Origin: Hondaea fermentalgiana | Taxonomy: Eukaryota > Sar > Bigyra > Thraustochytrida > Thraustochytriidae | Assembly (NCBI GenBank): GCA_014084085.1 | Contig: NPFB01000051.1 | Location: 1,314 to 64,110 of the forward strand | Direction: 5' to 3' | Length of the DNA: 62,797 nt | Shown here: in pieces, positions 29,701 through 41,700 of the stretch | Numbering within the stretch: the first letter of the stretch is position 1 | How the letters are laid out: each line of letters begins with the position of its first letter | The notes under the pieces: generated by a model | Told to the model about the DNA's origin: nothing | Database searches by the model: none | The model's input: the letters and a program-made list of their open reading frames with translations, nothing else | Position numbers and translations under genes: made by a program

Positions 29701-32700
29701 GCTCTTCCTGACGACGTTGAGTGCGAGGTCGGCATCATCATCCGAGACCACAATTCCCTTGAACTGCATCTCGTGAGCACAGATGCCAAGGGAGCTATCG
29801 CCCGGGACCAAGGCAATGAGCAAGAGTGCATTTACACGGTCGAAGTTTTCGATGATGTCTTAAGCGAGGTCGGTAAGCTTCCAGCAGACCTGCGTCATGA
29901 GAAGCTGCTCGTTCCGGACCTCAGCACTGGGGATTATGTCCGAATCTTGCGAGGACCTTTTGCTGGCCACGTTGGCTTCGTTCTTGGTGCAAAGTATCAG
30001 GTGGCTTGCGTTTGTGTCAACCTTCGTCGCCTCCATCAGGACGCAGATGCGGACGCGGATGCGGACGAAGATCCGGACTTGCAGCTTTCCTTTTTCCCAA
30101 TGGCGGTGGCTATCTCCGCCCTTCTTCAAGTGCCTTATGATTCTCGCAGCCTCCATCGAGGACTCTCTGCAAGCGCGCAGCACGTCATTCTCGCGAGCGG
30201 CGTGGATAAGTCCAACTCGGAAACGGAAAAGCTCGCGGCGCGAATTCTTCCAGGGCTCGGGCTCAGCGATGAAGAAATTCAGCAAGGCATGGCGTTGCTC
30301 AGGAAGGGGTCTGGATCGAAGGCTTCCGTTCGGATTAATACGCGGCACGCGTTGGCAATGCAGGCCCCGCTGTACATTGGTGGCTGCCCTGACTGGGGTA
30401 TGGGCTCCCGTCGCCATGTTGCTCGCGGCGTCGTTGTGAGTAATCTTGCGTTTGCAAACGCTGCGGTCGATATCCCGTCGAGCTCACGGAAGATCGAACC
30501 AACGTCAACTACTAAAATTAGCATGGCCGATGCGCACTTGCCAACAGCAGCTGAGGGTGGCCTAGTTCTCTCTTTCCCGCTGTCGCTACTTGTTGACTGG
30601 GAGGATGTGGATCAAGTCGCTGATGCCGACCACGACGACGCCGACGCCGATGCTGCGGAAGACTCGGTGACCGGCCAGGGTCAAAATTTTGCAGATCTCA
30701 TTGCAGCACTTCAATTCATTGATGGCCGTAAGGAGCCTCTTCTGGACATTACCCTAAACGAGCAGGTTACCGTGCGCGCTCTCGAGGTGCTTTCGCTGGC
30801 ATATGCTGCATGCGCCTCCCCCGTGGGTCGCGCGAGGCTGACGGCGCCTTATGCAGTCACGCTCCTTTTACGTGCCTGCATCACAGACACATCGACGCTC
30901 TCGCTCCAAATTGCCTCGGGTCGGGTGCTCGCGGCCTTGCTCGTGGAAGTTCCGCCAATGGCGGCAAGCAAGTACGCTTTGCCTCTCGCCAAGGAGTTCG
31001 GAAACTGGAGGTTGGGCCGCGAAGGTCCCGAAGGTAACGTGCTCGTGTCGCTCATCATGCGAAAGATTGGCGAGGCCTTGCATGTGGCAGGCGGGCGTAG
31101 TGGTTTGCAGCGGACAGGCTTTGAAGCGCGGGCCATGGCCATGCAATTGGTGGAACTCATTCATTCGCTATGCTCTGTGGACGCCTGGGCGCAGACCGTG
31201 GCAACCTGGATTACAGGAGCGCTTGACCGCTATGCAGATCACCCATCGTGCGCACACAGCGCAGAGCTTGTGGAAGCCATGGGCGCGCTTGCGGTGCTTG
31301 GCGGCGTCTTTGAGAGCCCGCGCACGGGAGGACGCGCCGTGGCGGCGTCATCGAATGGTCTCATGTCAAGGAACGAAGTTGTCGTTTTGGGCAAAGTTCC
31401 ACAGTCAAACGCAAACGCGTCGGGAGCGCAAACGCGACGCAAGCCCAAAACGCGACGCCGTACTCAGCGTCCCCTCGACATTACCGCGCGTATGAAGATC
31501 CAAGTCTCAACGGGTCATCCGACAGGTTCGGTGGGTCATGCTCAATATCTTCTCGATGCCTCGCCCAACTATTGGGAAAGCGACGGGTACACGCCGCATT
31601 GGGTGCAAATGGTTTGCCCGAGTGGATTTATGCTTCACACGATTAGCATCTTCACCAACGATGCTTTCGAGAATTACTCGCCCGAAAAGATTGAGATCCG
31701 CCTTGGGCCAACACCCGAAAGCCTTCGTACCGTTCGTGTCCTCAAACTCCAGCAAGCCACACGCTGGGTCGACCTTGTTCACGAAAGTGACGTGCGAAAG
31801 TCTGATCGTGTCTTCCGACTCGAGATTACCTCGAATCACGCTGGCGGATGCGATTCTCGCATCCAGCAGTTGCGAGTTCTCGCTCGTCACCACGTCACCG
31901 AAAGTAGCCCTACCCTTGACACCTTCGACCAGCAGTTCCATGTGCGCCCCATCTACGGCAGCGACTCGCTCAACAGCTCTGAGGAGGCGGCGACGGTGGC
32001 GGAGGCCAAAGCTGCATCGTCGCAGGATGATCACGGATCGGTGTCGCAATCTGGCGACGGGACGGCGAGCGCAAGCGGTGGGATGCGCGTCCCGACGGGA
32101 GCATTCTCATCGAGCTCGCCGAATGACGATGCCACGCTCATTCACGCGGAGAAGCTCGGAAACCTCGAGCCAATTCCACTTTGCCCGCCGACAACCTTGC
32201 TCAGTGCGCTTCACGGGGATCTGGTCCATGCCTTGAAGCGTATTTTGGCAAGTGCGCCCCTCAACTTGGTTCACGCCGACGTCCGTGCTCGCGCTGCCAA
32301 GGCCGTTTCTATCTTGCTCGACAATCAGGCGCTCGTGGAACATCTCGGCGACGCTCTGATGGAGCAACTGCTTCAGGAAGCGCGAGCACGAACGCACGTG
32401 CAAGAGATGTCGCGCGAGCCTGTGCGGTGGGCGTTAAGTGACGTGATTGCCCAGCGACTGCGTCTCTTTCCCGAGGAATCGGAGAACGTGCAAGGGTCGG
32501 CCAGCATCACGTTTGCGGCTGCAGGAAAGCAACATCGGGCCGTCGCCGTGGGCATGAGTCCCATGGTCACGGGAAAACATTCCTGGGAAGTCGTGCTCGA
32601 CGAGGACGTCAAGGATGACGAGACGGCGATGTTTGGCATTACCACGCTGGCGCATCTTGGATCAGAGTTTGGCCAACGCGACACAGGATCCGCCGTAGAA

Positions 32701-35700
32701 AACTTGCTCAAGCCATCGACGGACTTTTGGCTTTTGCAAGCCTACAACGGTCATCGCATCCACGAGGGCGCGAGCGTGCAGTGGGAGGGCGCACAAGAAA
32801 CAAGAGTGCACCCTGGCGACGTCATCAAGTTTTTCCTTGACATGGATATGGGAACCCTCAGTGTCGCTGTCAATGACAAGCCGCTGACACGCGTCTTTTA
32901 CGGTATTGACAAGCGCGCGACGTGGGGCGTTTATCCTTGTGTTGCGGCGTATGGAAACCGCGCGGATGTGAAGATGACGATGCAGCACATGTGCACAACG
33001 GCTTCGGGTCCGGCAAAACGCGGAGCTGCTGTGCCTCAGCGTCATATTTTCAGACACGGCACGGATGCAAACCTCGAGGTAAGAGCTGCACGCATTGCAG
33101 AGCTCTTATTCGAGGGCGTCTCCAAGGTGCAGTCGTTTTCGGCCGCTTCTCCGGCATCTGGAATTCGTTCACCCGGTTCATCCTGGACCGAGCGGATGTC
33201 GGAATCTGTGGGTGAGGCCGAAGAGGTTTTGGACGTCTCGAGCTTTGACGCAGAGCGAATGCTCAGTATGGATCGTGCTGAAGGCTTTGAGGATGGCGAC
33301 GACATTGGCGAGTCGACCGAGCGTGAACGCTCGAGCTCGACGCGAGATGCGCTTGCAAGCTCTGCTGGCCTTCAGTCCTCAGGCCTCAGTGCGAGCCAGC
33401 AAATGATTCAAAAGATCAATGTACTTTACGAGGTCATGGACTCGTCGGCCGCAGAGGATGCGAGTCAGCCGTCGCCGCTCTCGCAGGACTCTGCGAGACG
33501 GGACAGTGAAGTGCAGATGCTTGCCATGGCAATTCTGTCTGACCCGCGGTACATTTCGAGTGGGGGCTGGCTGGGTGCCATTGGTCAAGAAGTCTTTGAG
33601 ACGCTTTACGATCGGTACTGCCGTCGCGCTCTCGAAAAAATGGTCGTTGATTGGACCTTGTGCACGAATAGATCCATCCCACAGTATCTCTTGCAGGGCC
33701 CGGCGCTGCAGCGAACGATCAATCTAGCGTTCCGAAGCAGCGTTGGCAGCGGCGGCGGAGGCGGATTTGGCAATGGCAGTGGCGGAGGCACGGGCAACGC
33801 TGGCGGCAGCGGCGGAGGCGGCAGCGGCGGAGGTGGCGGCAGCGGCGGCAGCGGCAGCAGCGGAGGAGAATCTTACGAGGGACGCGCCGTGGACGCCATT
33901 GCATCATGGGCGTCCGGCTCGGATGAAGCCCGCGTGAAGGAATCTCTTTTGGAATCGTGCATTACCGTCTTTGTCGCAGTCGGTCATCAGCTCTCACTCG
34001 GTGCTCAGATTCATCGAGAGCGCATGAGACAGGAAAAGGCTGCACGCGAGGCCGAGGATCGTGACGCGGCCACCGCACTTGCGCAGGTCCGCGAGGCGAG
34101 GGAAGCTCGTCGTGCTGCTGCAGGTGGTTCTGCACAAGGCGGCGATGGGCCAAGGAGTCGTCGCGACAGTACCACCTCCTCGAGCTCGGGAGGCCGGTCT
34201 GTGCAGTCATCAACGCAGTCGACCAATACCGTGCTGCAAGTGGGGGATGTTGTCAAGGCTCGTTTCAGAGGCGGAGCGAATTGGTACACCGGTGTGATCG
34301 CCGCGATCCAGCCGGACGGCACGTACAAGATTCACTATGATGACGGAGACAAAGAGTCGCAGGTGCCGCGGAACCGAATCATGCCTCTCTCCACTACCGA
34401 GGATACCAACGGATCGAGGCGCGCATCTGGACCAGCCTTTGCGCTCGGCGAGCGCGTTGAGGGGCGATTTCGTCGTGGTGCACGGTGGTACCAGGGGCGA
34501 ATTGCCCGAGTCTACGATAGCGGACATTTCGATATCCTCTACGACGACGGGGATTTTGACCGCCGGCTCGAAGGCTCATATGTACGACACCTTGCCGGAT
34601 CAAGTAGCTCAGGTGCGGCGACGCCAGCTGGAGGGGCGGATTCTTCGCACGCAGGACCGAACCAGGAAGAAAGTCAGGTACCAGACGCGTCAACAACCCC
34701 AGCGGCGGACGACATGCTCGACGAGCAACCGGGTCAATACATTCTCATCGCTGATCGATACCGGGGAGATATTCCGCAAAGCGGCAAGGCAGACTCTGCC
34801 CAGGTGAGTATCATCAACAGTCCGGCGACCGCAGACGGCTACATCCGTACAATCAAGCTCCGCCTTGCCGAACCGCCTGCTGGTGGCAAGGGATCCTGGG
34901 AAGTGCTGGTGTTTGAGCGTGCAGGTGACACGAGCACCTTTTTCGTTGTAGCTGGGACAGCCAGTCAGCCGACGTGCGGGACGATTCACTTTGACCCCAA
35001 CACGCAAGAAATTCAGACTGTCCCTGTCGACGGCAAGGTCTTTATCTCGCAAGGCCAGTACCTGGGCGTCATTAATCGGCGCGGCCGGCTCAATGTGGCA
35101 TACACGCCAGGCAAGAAGAAAATCGAGGAAAGTTGGGCTCTCAAGCCTGTGGAGGTCTTTTACCTCATGCCCAAGAGCGTTCCAGATCCATTTGAGAGTG
35201 GGCCGCACCGCACCCGACTCTGGCACGGTCGTGCTGGGTGGTGCGCAACTATGCAAGTCGTTGATGCGCCAGAGCGTGAGGGGCGGTCGAGGTATTTGCG
35301 CCAGAGCGCGGAGGACGTTTTTGCAATGAAAACGGAATCCGGTATGCGTGTGCAAGAGGCTCTGCGTCAGGCATGTTGGCTGCTGACCGTTCTGCTACGG
35401 GAAAACATTGTGCCAGCAATGCAGGTCTTGCGGAGTCCTTCATTCCTTCGTGCACTTCGACGCGTCTGTGACTACGGTATCTTTTGCATTGACGGCGATT
35501 CTGGCAAACTCGACGAGATCACTTCGCCCATCTACGAGGCCTGGCTTCCCGTTGTCGACGTTGTCTCGCTCCTGTGCTCGTGCGCCGCAGCAACTACTGG
35601 CGGCGGGTTCGCCAACCAGTCTCTACCCCGGACCAAGGCGGAGGCGCTTGTCCTGCTTCAAGCGGTGTTGGAGACCAAGGTGAATGAAATGAATGAGGCC

Positions 35701-38700
35701 CGCCAGCGCCGGCTTCGTGACTTGGTGAAAACCAAAGCGCTTCTTACGTCCTCAAACGCTGCCGACGCAACGGCGGGGACCACAACGTCGGCATCGATGG
35801 CACCGTCTTCGGGCGCGGGCACTGAAGCTGCAGGGGGCGTGACTCCTTCGCGGGACAATGCTGAAACCATGAGCTCCGCTCAACCTTCAACAGCGCAAGC
35901 CCGGAATAGTGGAAACACAGAGGCTGCAGTGACACGAGGGCCCGCACGGGGTGCGGAATCTGTTTGGCAATTCGGCGTGGAATCTTCGCGGGCCTGGCCG
36001 GGTGATGCCAGTGCTGATCCCACTGCAGCGGGAGGGGCGAGTACGCCAGCAACATCGCGCGCTTCGAGCTCGCTATTGGTCGGTAGCGCAAATTATCGGG
36101 CGAGCGCGAGCAGACGCCGTCGCATGGCTGGCGCAGAGCTCGGAGGCGCACCAGATTCTGCCACGGGCATGCCTGGATCCATTCCTTTTATTGGTCAGAG
36201 CCCGGACCCAACGCTGGGACTTGGACTAACGCCACCAAGACCAGGAGGTCGAGGGGGCGAAGGGCCCGAAAGCCTTCTTACACCAGGCGCGGCGAGTCCA
36301 ACGGAAGCTGTCGCATCGGTGTCCAACAACGAGGATGACGGCGGCGTAGTGTCTGGCCCGAGAGGCGCAGACGGTCTTCTCCGTCTCGAGCACGACGAGA
36401 AGGGAACGGTGGCTGGGATCCGGTTCCAGCGTTTGCTGAAGTGTCTCGTCTCCGTGGACGATCTGTCTCGCAAGGACGGGCTCGATGGAGAGTCTCTGCT
36501 GATCGATTCACCGCGGCGCGCACTGAAGGAAGATGCTTCGTGGGAGGATTTTACGGTGCAAATCAGGGCACAGCGGGCATCGATTCCGCCCGTTCTTTCT
36601 TTTGAGCTCTTCAATGGGCGTCTCTGCGTGAGCTCGATTCGCGCGCAGCCCACGACCAGTGAGGCTGGGGAGGAAGTTGACGGGGCCGAAAAGGAGAATA
36701 TCAAAGTCCTGTCAAAGGATGTGGCCGTCGGCGATGAGCTCATCGCTGTGGAGGATCACTTCTTGGCGTCCCTCGATCCGAACACGCGCTGTGAATTGAC
36801 GGCGATTGGAATGTCTGGCCCTCTGGGCGTCCCAGTTGATGCTGATGGGAATGTACAGGGCGGAGACCCCTTTGGCGATGCGTCCCTCCAGGGGCAGTTG
36901 GGTGACACCACAGTCCCCGTCTTTTCAAAGCCTTATATGTACAACGGGGTGCGCTTCCCGCCCCTCGACGCTGATCCTTTGAGCATTTCTCCCACGAAAG
37001 GATTCGGAGCTGGCAGGTCCTTGGGCACAGGTCTGGATGCAAGAGGAAGCCCTGGAAGTCCGGGAGGGCGTGTGTCGGAGTCAATCTTGGCAATGAACGA
37101 AATTTGTCTGACCTTTCGGAGACGGCGTGGAGACTTCACCCTGAGCCAGAAGCGACTTCTTGGCAAAGGTATCTCGTACCACGGTGTGCGGGAAAGCATT
37201 GAAAGTATTGTGGGCCAGTCGGCCGAATCCTCTGCCATCGTCAGCGGCAGTGGATCGCTTGATAATGCAGAGTGGCTGGACTCACTCGTAACCGCAACAG
37301 AGCTGCTCAAGGCATTTGCTTGTCAGATGCTTCCTCCAGAGCGCTTTCTCAAGGATCAGTTTGTGCGATGGTGTCAGCACGTCAAGGGCGATCGTTTGGA
37401 GAGCACTCACCCAGTATTTCGCGACGCTGCGAACTTTGTGCACTCCCCTCGACTGCCTTTTGGACAGAACAAAGCAAATCAGCATTCGGGAGTCATCCCG
37501 AGTCAAAGCAAACGACTGTTGTCGCGGCAGCGGACGCACTCACGCGTCAGCGAAGACGATTTGGCGTCGATGGATGGCGCAGACTCGAGGGCCTCGTCGC
37601 AGCGTCTAGAAAGCAGCATGGGTAAACCTCCCACAATGGCCGCATCCTCGTCGTCATTGTCTAAGCTTGCAGCCGCAACAGCTGCCGTTTCGGGGGCAGA
37701 ACTAACGGGCGCTGAGGGCTCTGGCCAAACTTCGCGTCTTACAATTCCAGGTGCGACAGCGCTTATGTTGCGTTGGGATCCTCGATCCTGCCTGGATGCT
37801 GGCAACACAAAGGCAGCCATTGTCGTGCACGTGGATGGTCGCGAATTCCGGGGTGCGAATGGAATGCCTCCAAATCTCTCGGTGATCTCCGGGTCAACTG
37901 TTGCGATCTCGGTTGAAACTCAAGGCAAATCACTCATGTCTCAAGGGACTCATCGCCACAGTGCGAGCACGACATCGCTGTCGTCGGTCGACTCGGCAGG
38001 AAGCACGGTGCGCAAGGATGTGGCTGTGGCAGCCTTGCGGAATCGCGCAGGTGCGTACGTATGGCTTGGTACGCGAAAGCACTTTCGGGCCAAGTTTTAT
38101 TGCGGCAGGTCATGGTCAGAAATCGTCGGTTGGACATCGTCGCACGGCATGTGCGGGCCCGACGGCGGCAGCCAGTGTCCGGACTGTGCCATTTTTTTCG
38201 CTCGCAACATGGCAGGCCTTCCTATGTTGGCCGGGCCTGCCCGCGAGGCGCAAGGACGTCGTGTCCGGCTCAAGGACATTTTGTACTGTGACAAGTGCTC
38301 AAAGCCGCCCGTTCCGTGCGAGGACTGCAGGCGGTTCCTCGCTGTGATGTCGCGCACAAACCGTCTCACCAGTATTCCTTGGCGAGAGCGTGCAAGCTTT
38401 GCTTCGGACGAGGCCTATGTCGATTTTCTCCGTGGAGTCATCGTGCCTGGAATGCCGTTGCGTATTGCGCTCAATACATCGGGTCTTCCTCCGAGCGTGC
38501 GACCTGGGTCTTTGGTCGAGGTCCAGGTGGTCCGTGCCTCGGGACGAGCCATTGTTCGATCGCAAGGCCGTTCACAAGCATCTTTCAAACAAGACCTTGA
38601 CATTCCTCTGCAACATTTGGAGCTTGTGTCTGTGCTTGAGATCGGGGGCCAAGACCTGCGAACACTCGGTCGAGAGGATGCAGGAGCTCGTGTTGGAGCC

Positions 38701-41700
38701 TATCAAGGTGGCGGCGGTCTTCGCAGGTCGCGCAACTCTCTTTCACGAGAATCATCATCTCTTCTTGCTGGTTTGTCGTCTTCGCTTTGGCCTCCCGATC
38801 TCGCCCCCTCAACAGGAGATGCAGATGCTGTCCGGGCGAGCGGGCAGATGCTGGACGACGACGATTCGGACGAAGAAGATATCGATGGACTCTTTGTGAC
38901 TGGAGATAATAGCTCGCGTGGCGGCACAAGGGCAGGACAGGCTCCCTTTCTCGAGTCGAGTGACTTCATGTCCCCGAACGAGTACGCGCGCTACATGTCC
39001 CGGAATTGCCGTGTGCACGACAAGGTACGGTGTTCACAGCGCTACGAAAGCGTGTCTGCGGGTGATGTAGGCGAGGTGATTCGTATTGACGATGGCGATG
39101 ATCTCCCCTGCCAAGTCATGTGGGAGCAGCTTGGTACGCAATATTGGCTGCCCTGGGAGTGTCTCAGTTTGAACTTGCATCCTCCGTCAAGGCGCCGAGG
39201 TGCTATCTCAGGTCGCGAGGGCCCATCGGGCCTTTCGCGCCGAGAACTCGACGACCGAGCGTCAAGATCGCACGGGAGCTCGCATCGCAGCAAGGTACAC
39301 TTTGGTGCCAAGGGGGACGAGGTAAGCATTGGATTTGCTCCACAAACTCCAGGTGCCGGCGTGGAGGTGTTCAACAACAATCGTTCCATTGCAAGGGTAT
39401 CGCGAAGCTCCAAGTGTGGGACCCAGCGCCTCAACTACGAAACGGATGAGACGACGGGCTGCATGAATGTATGCTTTCGTATCGACGATATTTCGGGAAA
39501 GAAGCTTATGATTGGAGTGATCGCGCCGGAGGGTTTTGGCGGCGATCGAAACGAGCTTGAGGCCATCACCCCTTTATCAAAGCCAGGAGCCTGGGCGTTG
39601 AAGCGCACGGGCGAACTCTTTGCCAACGGAGTGCGCATGCGTGGAGAAACGCGCGGGCAGAAACTCGAGGCCGGGGATATCGTGACGGTCAGTCTTGACA
39701 CCCCAAACAGCACTGTCACATTTTTGCAAAATGGTCGTGTGCTCGGCACAATCTGCGGTTTGCCGTCGCGCGTGATTCCTGCGGTGTCGCTAAGCACCAA
39801 CTATCAGCGTGTCTCGATCCAGCGAGTTGAGCTTGGCGAGAACGTCCAGCTCTCACCCATTAGCAATTGGGGCTACAAGGTACGCGTTACACCAGCTTTT
39901 GATCCAAGCAGCATTCACGGAGCGCATGCGGACTTGGACGCATCGACGGATGGCGCCGAGGGCGTAGATGGAGGTGCTGGCGACGAGACTGGCCCATTGG
40001 CCAAGGGCGCCATGGATGAGCAATACCAAGCCTATCTCGCGCGTCAGCGAGGCTGGACGCGCCGCCAAGACGAAGCTCTGGTCGCGTACGTGAATACCGC
40101 CGTTGCAGACTCGAACACGGATCTTGCTCAACTGCTCGAATTTTCGTGGGATGAACTGTATTCCATTGCTCCTCTCGACATTCGTGAGGTCTCCAGCATG
40201 TCCACTGGCTGTGACGCCGACGATCTGCCTTCAGTTGCGGAAACGGCGAGTTTCGAAGCAAGCCTCGAAGCTGGCGAGTCTGCATACGAAGACGCCCCGC
40301 CCATTCCTATGGCTCCTCTGTTGCGTCGCGGCGCACGTCTCTCCTTGACGGACACAGGGGGAGCGCTAAGCGCAACCTCTCTGCGACAGCAAGCTCTTTC
40401 GAGTACGCTGGCGGCGCCTTCCGTGGCGACGTCTTCGCGAGGGAAGCGGAAGAAGCAATCCAAGCGCGGTGAGCCCAAGAAACGGCCTGTTTCTACAGAG
40501 CTCATCGCGCTTGTCCGCGAGCGCGCGTCTGTTCTGAGCGACCTTCGTAGCGGCGCAAGCGCGACTGGGGCCGAGTCTGATACTGGCTCGGGTGAAATGG
40601 TTCATGTTGGCGATGGTCTTCGTCTGGAGCGCAGCGCCCTGCACGCGATCTTACTGGATATTGCACAGCGTTTTGATTTGGTGCGATCGTTGAACAAGGC
40701 TGTTCACGAGGCGTTGGGACTGCTCGATTTGAGCGCCTGGCGAGACGCGACGAGCACTGCAGCCTATCTTTCAGAATGCTGCGGCATTCTCTTTGAAAAG
40801 TTCAAGGGTCCTCTTTGGCTGGACGCTGTCTCGTCAACCAAGGCGGAGGATATTCATAAATTCGATGTGGTCCTGGACTTTGGCAAGGCAATGTCGAAGC
40901 GACATCTTGCCGACGTGCATGGGCGGCATACGGTATTTGCTCAAGCTTTCCGTGCGATTCACCCAATGCCGGCAAAGACCTTGCGCGCGCATGGCAAACT
41001 GTACAAGTGCGTGATGCGCGGCATGGCAAGTCATGACGATGGCGGACCATATCGCCAGAGCTTTTCGGAGTACTGCAAGGAGCTGCAGACGCTTCCCGGT
41101 GTCGGTCTCTTACTGCCTTGCTCCAATCGAGCCAACGAGATTCGCGTCAACCGAGATCGCTGGCTGCCAAATCCTGCAGCGATCTCGCCTGTACAGATCT
41201 CCATGTTCGAGTTTCTCGGCAAACTCATGGGCATTGCGATTCGTAACCGTGAGCTGCTCGATTTGCGGCTACCCAGTCTCGTATGGAAACCCCTTGTGAA
41301 TCAGGTGCCGACTGTCGAGGACCTTCGCGCGGTGGACATTCTCACTGTGACGAATACGGACCCTAGATGCCCTGACCCTGGCGCCTTTTTGGAGCAGCAG
41401 CCCATGTACTACACGGCCATTGCGCTCGACGGCCGTGAGGTGGAGCTTGTGCCGAATGGGCGGCTGTTACAGGTTACGCCGGAGAACTATGCTGACTGGG
41501 CGCATCGTGTGCTAGACTATAAGGTGCACGAATTCGACCTTCAGGTTGAGGCGATTCGGCGCGGCCTCGCGACAATCGTGCCGCAGCGGCTTCTCATGCT
41601 GTTCCGCTGGGAAGAGCTCGAGCTTATGGTGTGCGGGCGCCCACGTATCGATATTGAGCTTCTCAAGCGCATGACGGTGTATTCTGACTGTGCCGAAACG

